Part shown: one piece after another, positions 8,381 to 17,240 of the stretch | Numbering within the stretch: the first letter of the stretch is position 1 | Layout of the letters: each line of letters starts with the position of its first letter | Source of the DNA: an uncultured Sphingomonadaceae bacterium | Lineage (GTDB): Bacteria; Pseudomonadota; Alphaproteobacteria; Sphingomonadales; Sphingomonadaceae | NCBI GenBank assembly: GCA_946480515.1 | Contig: CAMLKX010000003.1 | Location: forward strand, 1-31,605 | DNA: 31,605 nucleotides | Direction: 5' to 3' | The notes under the pieces: model-generated | Told to the model about the DNA's origin: nothing | The model's database searches: none | What the model saw: only the letters and a program-made list of their open reading frames with translations | Made by a program: the position numbers and the translations under genes

Positions 8381-9793
8381 ATGCAACGGACTCTGTACGA
8401 CAAGATTTGGGACGACCATGTCGTCGCCACGCGTGAGGATGGAACGGCGCTGATCTGGATCGACCGCCACCTGATCCACGAAGTGACCTCGCCGCAGGCA
8501 TTCGAAGGGCTGCGCGTGGCCGGCCGGCGGTTGCACCGGCCTGACCTGACGCTTGCTGTCCCGGACCATAATGTCCCAACCACCGGCCGCAACTTGCCCA
8601 ATCCCGATCCGCAGTCAGCAATCCAGCTGTCGACACTGGAGCAGAACTGCGCCGAATTTGGCGTCGAACTGATCGAGATGGACGATGCGCGGCAGGGCAT
8701 CGTACATGTGATCGGCCCGGAGCAGGGCTTCACCCTTCCGGGCACCACGATGGTCTGCGGCGACAGCCATACGGCGACGCACGGTGCGCTCGGCGCGCTG
8801 GCGTTCGGCATTGGCACGTCCGAAATCGAGCATGTGTTCGCAACTCAGACGCTGTTGCTGCGCAAATCCAGGAATATGGAAGTGCGGATCGAGGGGAGCC
8901 TCGGCTTCTCGATCTCCCCCAAGGATGTCGCGCTTGCGATCTGCGGATCGATCGGCACGGCCGGCGGCACCGGCTATGTCATGGAATATACCGGCGCGGT
9001 GATCCGCGACATGTCGGTCGAGGGCCGCATGACGGTCTGTAACATGGCAATCGAGGCGGGTGCTCGCTCCGGCCTGGTCACTCCGGATGCTAAGACCTTC
9101 GACTATCTGCGCGGTCGCCCCCGCGCTCCGACAGGCGAACAGTGGGAAAAGGCCGTTGCCTGGTGGCGAACGTTGCCCAGCGACCCTGGCGCGGCTTACG
9201 ACCGGACCGTTACTATCGATGGCGGATCGATCGCGCCGCTGGTCACTTGGGGCACCAGCCCTGAGGACGTTGTCCCGATCACCGGTATCGTGCCCGATCC
9301 ACACGAGTTTGCTGATCCGGCCAAGCAGGATGCCGCCAGCCGCTCGCTCGAATATATGGGCCTGAAGCCCGGCACTCCACTGGAGGGTGTGGCGGTTGAG
9401 AATATCTTCATCGGCAGTTGCACGAATAGTCGGATCGAAGATCTCCGGATCGCCGCTGACGTGGTCAAGGGACGCCGCGTTGCGTCCAATGTGAAGCAGG
9501 CGCTGGTTGTCCCCGGCTCCGGCCTGGTTCGCCGTCAGGCCGAGGCGGAAGGGCTGGACCGCGTCTTCACCGAGGCAGGGTTTGAATGGCGCGAGCCGGG
9601 GTGCTCGATGTGCCTTGGAATGAACCCCGATAAGGTTCCGGCGGGCGAGCGCTGCGCGTCGACCAGCAACCGCAATTTCGTCGGTCGCCAGGGGCCGGGA
9701 TCGCGCACTCACCTGCTGTCGCCGGCGATGGCTGCTGCGGCCGCGATCGAGGGGCGGCTGGTCGACGTCCGTCAGTTGATGGGAGCGGCCTGA
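8381..9793 (+). CDS. leuC: 3-isopropylmalate dehydratase large subunit
   Basis: LeuC, 470 residues, is the aconitase-family subunit that isomerises 2- to 3-isopropylmalate in leucine synthesis. The [4Fe-4S] ligands are Cys347 ([11 protein letters not shown]), Cys408 and Cys411 (GCSMCLGMN), at the positions expected for the family. [21 protein letters not shown] and [21 protein letters not shown] are further signatures. I chose ATG 8381 ([15 protein letters not shown]), which matches the family start; the frame opens earlier at TTG 8345, but that TTG is part of the proposed -35. The stop overlaps the leuD ATG by one base (TGATG). Confidence 0.96.
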   Translation: MQRTLYDKIWDDHVVATREDGTALIWIDRHLIHEVTSPQAFEGLRVAGRRLHRPDLTLAVPDHNVPTTGRNLPNPDPQSAIQLSTLEQNCAEFGVELIEMDDARQGIVHVIGPEQGFTLPGTTMVCGDSHTATHGALGALAFGIGTSEIEHVFATQTLLLRKSRNMEVRIEGSLGFSISPKDVALAICGSIGTAGGTGYVMEYTGAVIRDMSVEGRMTVCNMAIEAGARSGLVTPDAKTFDYLRGRPRAPTGEQWEKAVAWWRTLPSDPGAAYDRTVTIDGGSIAPLVTWGTSPEDVVPITGIVPDPHEFADPAKQDAASRSLEYMGLKPGTPLEGVAVENIFIGSCTNSRIEDLRIAADVVKGRRVASNVKQALVVPGSGLVRRQAEAEGLDRVFTEAGFEWREPGCSMCLGMNPDKVPAGERCASTSNRNFVGRQGPGSRTHLLSPAMAAAAAIEGRLVDVRQLMGAA

Positions 9794-10389
9794 TGCAGCC
9801 CTTCACCATGCTCACCGGGACCGCCATTCCATTCGGTCAGAAGAATGTCGACACGGACATCATCATCCCTGCGCGGTTCCTCAAGACCATCACCCGCGAC
9901 GGGCTGGGTAAGGGGGCCTTCTCGGTTCTGCGCGAGGATCCGGCCAACATCTTCGATCAGCCGCGCTACCGCGGCGCGCCCATTCTGATCGCCGGCGACA
10001 ATTTTGGTTGCGGATCCAGCCGCGAGCACGCGCCTTGGGCGCTCGCCGATCTGGGCATCCGCGTCGTCGTCGCGCCGAGCTTCGCGGACATTTTCGCCGG
10101 AAATGCGTTTAAGAATGGGATCTTGCTGGTGCAGTTGCCGCAAGAGCAGGTCGACCGCCTGCTCGAAGTTGCCAATGCGCACGACATCACGATCGACCTC
10201 GAGAACCAGGTCGTGACGACTCCGTTCCAGGACCGCTTCGAGTTTGAGATCGATCCGTTCCGCAAGCACTGCCTATTACAGGGCCTCGACGAGATCGGCC
10301 TGACGAACCAGATGCAGGGCGACATCGCCCGTTATGAGCAGCGCCTCGCGAACGAGCGGCCGTGGATTGCCGCTGCGGCAGCCTCCTGA
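9793..10389 (+). CDS. leuD: 3-isopropylmalate dehydratase small subunit
   Basis: LeuD, 198 residues, is the swivelling small subunit that completes the LeuC active site. The sequence shows [38 protein letters not shown] and [20 protein letters not shown], all standard for the family. It overlaps leuC at TGATG, and its own stop overlaps the chorismate mutase ATG in the same way, so translation from leuC through the mutase is probably coupled. leuA and leuB are not in the window. Confidence 0.96.
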   Translation: MQPFTMLTGTAIPFGQKNVDTDIIIPARFLKTITRDGLGKGAFSVLREDPANIFDQPRYRGAPILIAGDNFGCGSSREHAPWALADLGIRVVVAPSFADIFAGNAFKNGILLVQLPQEQVDRLLEVANAHDITIDLENQVVTTPFQDRFEFEIDPFRKHCLLQGLDEIGLTNQMQGDIARYEQRLANERPWIAAAAAS

Positions 10390-11084
10390 TGGCAAGCAGT
10401 GTGCCCCAGGGGCGTTCTCAGCCGCAGCTCGAGGATTTGCGCAGTGATATCGACCGCATTGACGATCAGCTGTTGCGGCTGATCGAAGAACGTTTGTCGA
10501 AGACCAAGGCGATTGCTGAACTGAAGCGGTCAACGGACCGATCGGCGCTGTTGCTGCGGCCGGACCGCGAACGTTTGCTGCTCGATCGGCTCAAGCAGCG
10601 CAGCAGCCTGCCCGCAGCGGTCGTCGAGGCCATCTGGCGGGAGATCATGGCGTGCAGCCTTCAGCTACAGCAGGAGACGGAGCTTGCGATCTTCGCTCCG
10701 AAGCGGCCGGTTGCACTGGTCAATCTGGCACGGCTCCGGTTCGGCTGCGCGGCTCCGATCCACGTTGCGGCCAGTCCTGAGGAAGCCCTGGACAGGGCAC
10801 GGTCTCGGCCCTCGATCGCGACGATCGAACTTCATCCGATCAGCAATTGGTGGACCGATCTCGATCATCAGCAGCAGTTCAGCATTTTCGATTGCCTCAC
10901 CGATGAACACGGGCAGATTGCCGGCTTGTTAGTGGGCCGGTGCGATTCCAGCTGCCGTTTGCCCGATCTGTCGTTTCCGGTGCTCACTGCCGACGCTCTC
11001 AGCGAACGCGCCGCCTCTGGAGAAAAGATCGAGGCACTCGCACATAATGGTGATCTTCGGCTGTGCGTGAGCCGCGGCCGGTGA
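10389..11084 (+). CDS. Chorismate mutase (AroQ fold) with extra C-terminal region
   Basis: This is a 231-residue protein. Residues about 14-100 form an AroQ-type chorismate mutase: LEDLRSDIDRIDDQLLRLIE, then KTKAIAELK, the active-site-region Arg/Lys residues, and AVVEAIWREIMACSLQLQQE. It would convert chorismate to prephenate. Residues about 101-231 are not part of a normal AroQ domain and I do not recognise them firmly. They contain RFGCAAPIHVAASPEEALDRA, an NWWTDL segment and a Cys-rich VGRCDSSCRLPD. They may be a decayed or divergent prephenate dehydratase-like half, or a regulatory domain (inference). I chose ATG 10389, which overlaps the leuD stop. The next-but-one gene encodes a stand-alone prephenate dehydratase-like protein. 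Confidence 0.85.
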   Translation: MASSVPQGRSQPQLEDLRSDIDRIDDQLLRLIEERLSKTKAIAELKRSTDRSALLLRPDRERLLLDRLKQRSSLPAAVVEAIWREIMACSLQLQQETELAIFAPKRPVALVNLARLRFGCAAPIHVAASPEEALDRARSRPSIATIELHPISNWWTDLDHQQQFSIFDCLTDEHGQIAGLLVGRCDSSCRLPDLSFPVLTADALSERAASGEKIEALAHNGDLRLCVSRGR

Positions 11085-11089
11085 GCGCG

Positions 11090-12388
11090 ATGCTTCGTGC
11101 CACGTCCGGGCATCCGCTGAGGGGTGTCTTTGCGGTCCCCGGCGACAAGTCGATCTCACACCGCGCCTTGATCTTCGGCGGCTTCGCTAACGGAGAAACG
11201 CGGATCAGCGGGCTGCTCGAGGCTGACGACGTGCTGCACACGGCGAAGGCAGTGGCGGCACTTGGGGCCGATGTCGAACGGACCGGCGAGGGTAGCTGGA
11301 GGGTGACCGGCGCCCCTTGGCGATCGCCCGCGCAGCCGATCGACTGCGGCAACAGCGGGACTGGCGCCCGGCTGTTGATGGGAGCTGCCGTCGGAGCGGG
11401 TGTTCGAGCCACCTTCACTGGCGACGAGTCACTGCGCAGCCGCCCAATGCGAAGGGTTACCGAACCCCTCCGGGCGATGGGGGCAATCGTCGATGGTGGC
11501 GAATTGCTGCCCTTGTCCGTTGAAGGCCCCGCGAACGCCGGTCTCACCTTCGTCAACCTCAAGGCCTCCGCGCAGGTCAAGTCCGCGATCCTTCTGGCCG
11601 GGCTCGGCACTGGTGCAGACGTAATCGTTGATGAACCGGCGCCCAGCCGTGATCACACCGAGAACATGCTTCGCGCCTTCGGTGCAGATGTAACCGTCGA
11701 ACCGCTCGGTGAGGGTTGGCGAATTCGACTGGGGCAGCGGAGAACCCTGCACGCGGCTGATGTCGCAGTCCCCGGCGACCCGTCTTCCGCAGCCTTTGCC
11801 TGGGTTGCGGCGCTGCTCGTGCCCGGCTCGGACGTCACCACGCCGAACGTCATGATTAATCCGCTACGCACCGGGTTGCTCGAGACGTTGACCGAAATGG
11901 GCGGCGATATCTCGCTCACCAACGTGCGCGAATCTGGTGGCGAGAAGATTGCTGACATCCAGGTCCGCTCCTCGCGACTGCGCGGGGTCACCGTCCCGGC
12001 TGAGCGGGCACCCTCGATGATCGACGAATATCCGCTGCTTGGAGTAGCGGCTGCCTATGCCGAGGGCGAGACCGTGATGAACGGACTGCACGAGCTGCGT
12101 GTCAAGGAAAGCGATCGATTCCAGGCGATCGTTGAGGGGCTGACCGCCTGTGGGGTTGCGGTGAACGGTCAGGGCGAGATGCTCAAGGTCACCGGTGGCG
12201 ATGGACGCGTTCGCGGCGGCGGTCAGGTCGCCACTCATGGCGACCATCGCATCGCAATGGCTCACCTCGTGCTCGGCATGGCGAGCGAGCAGCCGGTGGT
12301 CACCGATCGAGCGGAGATGATCGCCACCAGCTTCCCCGGCTTCGCCGATACGATGCGAGCCATCGGCGCCGATCTCGCCGCAGTCTGA
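11090..12388 (+). CDS. aroA: 3-phosphoshikimate 1-carboxyvinyltransferase (EPSP synthase)
   Basis: AroA, 432 residues from ATG 11090, joins phosphoenolpyruvate to shikimate 3-phosphate. Conserved motifs are GDKSISHRALIFGG, CGNSGTGARLLMG, GDESLRSRPMRRVTEPLRAMG, KESDRFQAIVEGL and THGDHRIAMAHLVLGMA. The RPM and HGDHRIAM patterns resemble the alphaproteobacterial (class II-like) branch. The residue that is Ala in the glyphosate-tolerant CP4 enzyme appears to be Gly here (NSGTG), so tolerance is not implied. GTG at 11081, which overlaps the mutase stop in GTGA, would add three residues and is a reasonable alternative start. The stop is directly followed by the next ATG with no gap. The cmk gene that often follows aroA in related bacteria is absent here. 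Confidence 0.96.
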   Translation: MLRATSGHPLRGVFAVPGDKSISHRALIFGGFANGETRISGLLEADDVLHTAKAVAALGADVERTGEGSWRVTGAPWRSPAQPIDCGNSGTGARLLMGAAVGAGVRATFTGDESLRSRPMRRVTEPLRAMGAIVDGGELLPLSVEGPANAGLTFVNLKASAQVKSAILLAGLGTGADVIVDEPAPSRDHTENMLRAFGADVTVEPLGEGWRIRLGQRRTLHAADVAVPGDPSSAAFAWVAALLVPGSDVTTPNVMINPLRTGLLETLTEMGGDISLTNVRESGGEKIADIQVRSSRLRGVTVPAERAPSMIDEYPLLGVAAAYAEGETVMNGLHELRVKESDRFQAIVEGLTACGVAVNGQGEMLKVTGGDGRVRGGGQVATHGDHRIAMAHLVLGMASEQPVVTDRAEMIATSFPGFADTMRAIGADLAAV

Positions 12389-12937
12389 ATGGCAAGACTT
12401 GCGGCTTACCAGGGCGCTCCCGGCGCGTTCGGCGAGGAGGCCTGCCGCGCCTTCTTACCAGGCTATGAGCCGTTTCCGTGTGAAAGCTTTGCTGCGGTGG
12501 CCGACGCGGTGGCAGAAGGTCGCGCCGAACGCGGCGCAATTCCTCTCCGCAACAACACCGCGGGGGAGGTTCCTGGCACCCAGGCATTGATCGACAGCCG
12601 TGAGCTGCACGTCCTTGCGCAGCATCCGCTCGCGATCCGAATCCACTTGCTTGGCGTTGCGGGTGCAAGTCTCGCGACAGTGCGGACCGTGGTGAGTCAT
12701 CCGATGGCGATCGGCCAGTGCCTGCGGTTCATTCGCGAACATGGTCTTGGGACCAGCGAGGAGAGCAACACCGCCGTGGCGGCCCGGGCTCTCGCCGAAG
12801 CGGGCGATGTGACGAGGGGAGTGCTTGCGTCCGAGTTCGCCGCCTCTGCTTACGGACTGGCAATCCTCAACCGCGACGTTCATGACCGCGCCGACAATCA
12901 GACGATTTTCGCGATCGTCGGGAGAGCCGGGGCATGA
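12389..12937 (+). CDS. Prephenate dehydratase-like protein lacking the ACT domain
   Basis: This 182-residue protein covers only the catalytic prephenate dehydratase (PDT) fold. Recognisable landmarks are [18 protein letters not shown] (family GPxGTFSxxAA), [11 protein letters not shown] (family PIENSxxGxV), SHPMAIGQC (family SHPQxxxQC) and [10 protein letters not shown] (family TRFxV). Ser103, Gln110, Asn55 and Thr172 are kept, but the usual Glu before Asn55 is Arg54 and the Arg of the TRF motif is Ile173. The protein ends where the ACT domain would begin, and aroC starts in the overlapping ATGA, so the ACT domain is absent and not frameshifted. It may be a Phe-insensitive dehydratase, a divergent paralogue, or partner to the mutase two genes upstream. 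Family assignment is firm; activity is uncertain. Confidence 0.85.
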   Translation: MARLAAYQGAPGAFGEEACRAFLPGYEPFPCESFAAVADAVAEGRAERGAIPLRNNTAGEVPGTQALIDSRELHVLAQHPLAIRIHLLGVAGASLATVRTVVSHPMAIGQCLRFIREHGLGTSEESNTAVAARALAEAGDVTRGVLASEFAASAYGLAILNRDVHDRADNQTIFAIVGRAGA

Positions 12938-14013
12938 GCATCAATAGTTTTGGTCGGCTGCTTCGCTTCACCACCTGGGGCGAGAGCCATGGGCCAGCGA
13001 TTGGCGCGGTCGTTGATGGCTGCCCGCCGCAAATTCCGCTGGACGAGTCGATGATCCAGCCGTGGCTCGATCGTCGTCGGCCGGGGCAGTCGCGCTTCAC
13101 GACGCAGCGCCAGGAGCCGGACGAGGTCCGGATCCTTTCCGGAACGTTCCAGGGACTGACCACGGGCACTCCGATCAGCCTGATGATCGAAAATGTGGAT
13201 CAGCGTTCGAAGGACTATTCCGAGATCGCCCGCACCTATCGTCCGGGACACGCGGACTATGCCTACGACATGAAGTATGGCGTGCGGGATTTCCGGGGCG
13301 GCGGGCGGTCCTCCGCACGGGAGACTGCCTCCCGTGTTGCTGCAGGAGCAGTCGCCCGCGCGATCATTCCCGAAGTGACGGTCCGCGCGTGCGTCGTCGA
13401 AATTGGCGGCGACCCGATCGATCGCGCATCGTTCGATTGGGCGGAATGCGAGCGGAATGACTTCTGGTGCCCCGACGCCAATGCCGCCGCACGGTGGGCG
13501 GACGCGCTGGACACAGCGCGCAAGGCGGGGGACTCGCTTGGCGCGGTCATCGAATGCGTTGCCGAGGGTGTGCCGCCAGGCTGGGGATCTCCGCTTTACG
13601 CCAAGCTCGATAGCGAATTGGCGGCCGCATGCATGTCGATCAACGCCGTCAAAGGGGTCGAAATCGGTGCCGGATTTGCCGCTGCGCGCCAGCGGGGCAG
13701 CGAAAGCGGCGATCCGATGCGCGAGGGAGCGGAAGGGTCTCCGCGCTTCCTCAGCAATAATGCGGGTGGAGTGGCTGGCGGGATCTCGACGGGGCAACCG
13801 GTTGTCGTGCGCGTGGCGTTCAAGCCGACCTCTTCGATTCTGACTCCGATGGAAACCGTCGACCGGGACCGCCGCAACGCGGAGGTCCGAACAAAGGGCC
13901 GTCACGATCCCTGCGTCGGCATCCGCGGAGCCCCGGTGGTCGAGGCGATGGTGGCGCTGGTTTTGGCGGATCAGAAACTGCTTCACCGCGGCCAGTGCGG
14001 CACCGGCCGCTAG
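12934..14013 (+). CDS. aroC: Chorismate synthase
   Basis: AroC, 359 residues, converts EPSP to chorismate using reduced FMN. Diagnostic stretches are [20 protein letters not shown] near the N-terminus, [58 protein letters not shown] and [20 protein letters not shown]. The ATG overlaps the previous stop (ATGA), so translation is probably coupled. With aroA and the mutase it supplies three consecutive late steps of the shikimate-to-prephenate route in one operon. Confidence 0.97.
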   Translation: MSINSFGRLLRFTTWGESHGPAIGAVVDGCPPQIPLDESMIQPWLDRRRPGQSRFTTQRQEPDEVRILSGTFQGLTTGTPISLMIENVDQRSKDYSEIARTYRPGHADYAYDMKYGVRDFRGGGRSSARETASRVAAGAVARAIIPEVTVRACVVEIGGDPIDRASFDWAECERNDFWCPDANAAARWADALDTARKAGDSLGAVIECVAEGVPPGWGSPLYAKLDSELAAACMSINAVKGVEIGAGFAAARQRGSESGDPMREGAEGSPRFLSNNAGGVAGGISTGQPVVVRVAFKPTSSILTPMETVDRDRRNAEVRTKGRHDPCVGIRGAPVVEAMVALVLADQKLLHRGQCGTGR

Positions 14014-14020
14014 CGGGACG

Positions 14021-14542
14021 ATGCCGCTCTACCGCTTCGAAGAGCTGGTTCCCCACATTGACCCCGCCGCATGGGTGGCCCCATCCGCCGATCTGATCGG
14101 CGATGTCCGGCTAGCCGCGGGAGCAAGCATCTGGTTCGGCGCCGTGCTCCGGGCAGACAATACGCCGATCTTGATCGGACCGGATTCAAACATTCAGGAT
14201 GGCGCGGTCTGCCATAGTGATCCCGGATTCCCGCTGACGATCGGCCGCGGCGTCACGGTCGGCCATCAGGCGATCCTTCATGGTTGCACGGTCGGCGACG
14301 GTGCACTCATCGGCATGGGCGCGCGGGTGCTGAACGGCGCCACGATTGCGGCGAACTGCCTGGTCGGTGCCGGAGCCCTCGTGACCGAGGGTAAGACTTT
14401 TGAACCGGGCATGTTGATTGTCGGCGCTCCGGCGAAGGCTGTCAGGCCACTCGCCCCCGGTGAGATCGACGGGCTTCGGCAGTCCGCGGAAGTCTATGTG
14501 AACAAGGCACGGCGCTACGCGGGCTCGCTGACTGCCAGCTGA
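14021..14542 (+). CDS. Gamma carbonic anhydrase family protein
   Basis: This 173-residue left-handed beta-helix protein is built of hexapeptide repeats. The three metal-binding histidines have the family spacing: His65 (AVCHSD), His82 and His87 (VGHQAILHGC). GAVLRADNTPILIGPDSNIQDGA and VGAGALVTEGKTFEPGMLIVGAPAKAVR are typical of the YrdA/PaaY-like group. Such trimers bind zinc or iron; some hydrate CO2 but many have no proven activity. It starts 7 bp after the aroC stop and looks like the last gene of the leuC operon. No link to amino acid synthesis is evident from the sequence. Confidence 0.93.
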   Translation: MPLYRFEELVPHIDPAAWVAPSADLIGDVRLAAGASIWFGAVLRADNTPILIGPDSNIQDGAVCHSDPGFPLTIGRGVTVGHQAILHGCTVGDGALIGMGARVLNGATIAANCLVGAGALVTEGKTFEPGMLIVGAPAKAVRPLAPGEIDGLRQSAEVYVNKARRYAGSLTAS

Positions 14543-14592
14543 CGCATGATGCGGGACTGGCGGAACGATGCTTGCGCTCCCATCTACCCGTT

Positions 14593-15285
14593 ATGATCGA
14601 CATCCGACCCTTCAACTCGCTCGGCCACGCCGACCACGGCTGGCTTAACGCACGGCATCATTTTTCATTCGCCAACTATTATGACCCGCAACGAATGGGC
14701 TGGGGACGGATCCGCGTCTGGAATGACGATCAGATCGCGGCCAAGGCGGGATTTCCGCCACACCCTCATCGCGACATGGAGATCATCACCTATGTCCGCA
14801 CCGGCGCGATCAGCCACCGGGATTCTCTCGGTAACGAAGGCCGCACTGCTGCTGGGGATGTGCAGGTGATGAGCGCCGGGACCGGAGTGACCCACGCCGA
14901 GTATAATCTCGAGGACGAGCAAACCACCCTGTTCCAGATCTGGATTGAGACGGATCAGCCGGGAGCACCGCCGTCGTGGGGAGCAAAACCATTTCCGAAG
15001 GACAGTCGCGACGGTCGTTTCCAGCTCCTTGCGAGCGGAAACCCCGCAGAGGGAGTCTTGACGATCAAGGCCGACGCCCGGGTGCTGGGAGCGACCCTTG
15101 CAGCCGGGGAGAGTCTAAGCTTGGAGGCCGAGCCGTCCCGCCATCTTTATGTCGTTCCGAGCGCGGGCGTGAGCATCAACGGTGTCCCCGCCAATGCCCG
15201 GGATGGGGTCGCGATAACGGATGAGACGGAACTTACCATCGTGGCTCGAGAAGACGCCGAACTGGTCCTGGTCGACGCCCGTTAG
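14593..15285 (+). CDS. Pirin family protein (YhhW-like)
   Basis: This 230-residue pirin belongs to a different subgroup from the one at 109-1008. The N-terminal cupin metal ligands are His57, His59 (FPPHPHRDMEIITYV), His101 and Glu103 (SAGTGVTHAEYN). It has the YhhW-type opening HHFSFANYYDPQRMGWGRIRV. YhhW in E. coli shows quercetin 2,3-dioxygenase activity in vitro; the natural substrate is unknown. I chose ATG 14593 because MIDIRPFNSLGHADHGWL matches the family start; TTG 14572 is possible. It lies 50 bp after the carbonic anhydrase gene, so it may have its own weak promoter or belong to the same transcript. Confidence 0.92.
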   Translation: MIDIRPFNSLGHADHGWLNARHHFSFANYYDPQRMGWGRIRVWNDDQIAAKAGFPPHPHRDMEIITYVRTGAISHRDSLGNEGRTAAGDVQVMSAGTGVTHAEYNLEDEQTTLFQIWIETDQPGAPPSWGAKPFPKDSRDGRFQLLASGNPAEGVLTIKADARVLGATLAAGESLSLEAEPSRHLYVVPSAGVSINGVPANARDGVAITDETELTIVAREDAELVLVDAR

Positions 15286-15336
15286 ACTTGAAACGAACGG
15301 CGGGAGCGGCAATAGGCGCAACGATGGTATGGACCG

Positions 15337-16626
15337 GTGCCCGGGCATAAACAGTTGAACAGGCCAGACTTTATACGCTGGGGCTTGGCTGCCGCACTGC
15401 TAGCCGCGGCTCCGGGCGTGTCGGCTCAGGACGCGCCGCTCGATGCTCCGGTCATCCTGGATGATCCGGCTCCGGTGCCCGAGCAGAGCGTCGTTGGCCC
15501 CCGAGAGCTCAATAGCTTCTCTCTGCCTGGTACGGTGGTTCGTCCAGCAGAACCGGAACCTGTCGCGCCGGCGAGGACCGAAAGTGTCCAGCCCACTCCG
15601 GCGCCCGCAACGGTGCGTGATGCACCGTCGGAGAGGCAAACAAGTGTCCGGCCGATCAGGACAGCTCCGGTCTTGGAGGGGCAGCCGACCTTGGCGGGGC
15701 CAGCTGATGGTGCGTTGGCTCCGCCAGAACCCCTCGGGGTGGGCAACAGCTATTCAACGGCTGTCCTGCCTTTCATCGAGGAGGGGGAAGCCAGCACCGG
15801 CCTAACCCAGTGGCTCTACTTGCTGGCTGCGCTGACGTTAGGGCTCATTGCTGCGTTCGCGTTGTGGCAGCGGCGCGGAGGACCACGTTCCCGGCTCCAG
15901 TTTGCCGGTGTGCCGGATAATTTCTTTGACGAGCCGGCGGCGCTAGCGCCCCCCGCAGCAGCCCCGCGACCCGCGCCGCCCTTGCAGCGAAGCGCGGCTG
16001 ACGGAAATGTCACCACCCGTCGAGTGTCTCCTGCCCCCGCCTCCCCGGCTCCTCCGGCCTCACCTCCGCCTGCGCCGGTTAGTGAGCCTCGCTCAGCGGC
16101 AGCGAGCGGCGGGATCGTGTCCACGCGGCTTCGCCCATGGCTCGACCTCCACATTACTCCCGCTCGCCTGCTCCTGACGGATGAAGGCGCGCAGCTGGCG
16201 GTTGAATGCGTGCTCCAGAACAGCGGGAGCGTTCCGGCCCGGGACGTTCGGATCGAGGCTGCCCTGATCAATGTGCGGGAGCAGCAAGACGAAGAGATTG
16301 CGGCATTCTTCAAGCGCGAATCTGCTCGAGCCGCGGCCGCCGCGGACGTCGGGCCGATGTCGCGCACCGCCGTCAAATCATCCGTGGCGATGAAGAAGGA
16401 GGCCATTCAGGCATATGGCGCGGAAGGACGGGCGCTGTTCGTCCCGCTGCTGCTGTTCAATGTCCGCTATCGCTGGGCCACGGGCGAGGGGCGGAGTGCC
16501 GCTTGCTTCCTGCTAGGCCGCGGTCGTGGTGGACAAGACAAGCTTGCTCCATTTCGTCTCGATCGAGGCAGACAGGATTACCGGGACCTGGATTTTCGTC
16601 GGCTCTCCGCCTCCGTCAGGCGTTAG
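15337..16626 (+). CDS. Proline/alanine-rich exported membrane protein of unknown function
   Basis: I do not recognise this 429-residue protein. An N-terminal signal-like segment (about 12-30, ending VSA before QDAPLD) is followed by a Pro-rich linker to about residue 150. One clear transmembrane helix lies at about 156-177 (LTQWLYLLAALTLGLIAAFA) before WQRRGG. A second Pro/Ala-rich linker covers about 200-250. The C-terminal domain (about 262-429) begins RLRPWLDLHITPARLLLTDE and looks like a beta-rich fold with a helical insert (EIAAFFKRESARAAAAADV). By the positive-inside rule (RRGGPRSR after the helix) the C-terminal domain should be cytoplasmic. The GTG start at 15337 is tentative. Its stop overlaps that of the convergent glycosylase gene (TTAG). 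Confidence 0.75.
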   Translation: MPGHKQLNRPDFIRWGLAAALLAAAPGVSAQDAPLDAPVILDDPAPVPEQSVVGPRELNSFSLPGTVVRPAEPEPVAPARTESVQPTPAPATVRDAPSERQTSVRPIRTAPVLEGQPTLAGPADGALAPPEPLGVGNSYSTAVLPFIEEGEASTGLTQWLYLLAALTLGLIAAFALWQRRGGPRSRLQFAGVPDNFFDEPAALAPPAAAPRPAPPLQRSAADGNVTTRRVSPAPASPAPPASPPPAPVSEPRSAAASGGIVSTRLRPWLDLHITPARLLLTDEGAQLAVECVLQNSGSVPARDVRIEAALINVREQQDEEIAAFFKRESARAAAAADVGPMSRTAVKSSVAMKKEAIQAYGAEGRALFVPLLLFNVRYRWATGEGRSAACFLLGRGRGGQDKLAPFRLDRGRQDYRDLDFRRLSASVRR

Positions 16627-17240
16627 AGGACTTCGCTGTTGTAGCTGTGCCATGCGAGCACCGCGGCGGCCCCGCGGTGCGGTCGCCAAGGTTCCGCCAG
16701 TTCGCGAAGCTGCTTCTCGCTCGGCTTCTCCTTAAGGCCCAGCAAGCGGCCGATTCCGACCTGCACGGCAAGATCGCCGGCAGGCCAGACATCCGTTCTC
16801 CCCTCCGCGAACAGCAGGTAGATTTCCGCCGACCAACGGCCGATTCCCTTGATCCTGGTGAGGAGCGCGATCGCTTCTTCGTCATCGTCCGGCAGCTGGT
16901 CGAGAGCCAACTCACCCGAGAGGATCAGACCGGCGAGGCTTCTCGCATAGCCCGCTTTCTGGCGGGACAGACCGACGAGGCGTAACTCGTCGTCCGAGGC
17001 GTCGAGAATTCTGCGAAGATCTGGAGGGGAGCCATAGGCGGCCTCGAGCTTGGTCCACATCGACCGGGCGGCGGCGACACTGACCTGCTGTCCGACGATC
17101 GTGCGGAGAAGAGTTACGGCGCCCGGTTCGCTCTTCCGCGGCTCCGGATAACCCAGTCTGGCGAGCACTTCGCCGAAGGTCGGTTCGCGCTCCGCCAGCG
17201 CTTCCAGTCCGGCCGCCAGCGCTTCACGGGTACGAACCAT
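16623..17240 (-). CDS. DNA-3-methyladenine glycosylase (AlkA-like, HhH-GPD family)
   Basis: This is a 205-residue base-excision repair glycosylase. The helix-hairpin-helix is LLTRIKGIGRWSAEIYLLF, and the catalytic Asp follows in the family position (DVWPAGDLAVQVG). LLRTIVGQQVSVAAARSMW is typical of the AlkA/MAG branch. No Fe-S cysteine cluster is present, which argues against an endonuclease III or MutY identity. It would remove alkylated purines such as 3-methyladenine. The ATG overlaps the rlmB stop by one base (TGATG), so it is cotranslated after rlmB. It lacks the extra N-terminal domain of E. coli AlkA. Confidence 0.93.
   Translation of the reverse strand: MVRTREALAAGLEALAEREPTFGEVLARLGYPEPRKSEPGAVTLLRTIVGQQVSVAAARSMWTKLEAAYGSPPDLRRILDASDDELRLVGLSRQKAGYARSLAGLILSGELALDQLPDDDEEAIALLTRIKGIGRWSAEIYLLFAEGRTDVWPAGDLAVQVGIGRLLGLKEKPSEKQLRELAEPWRPHRGAAAVLAWHSYNSEVL

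Noticed and set aside
8615..9712. A 365-codon minus-strand frame inside leuC
   Set aside because: leuC is complete with all cluster ligands; the antisense frame has no family features.
12898..13986. A 362-codon minus-strand frame inside aroC
   Set aside because: Mirror of chorismate synthase, which is intact; no recognisable domain in the antisense product.
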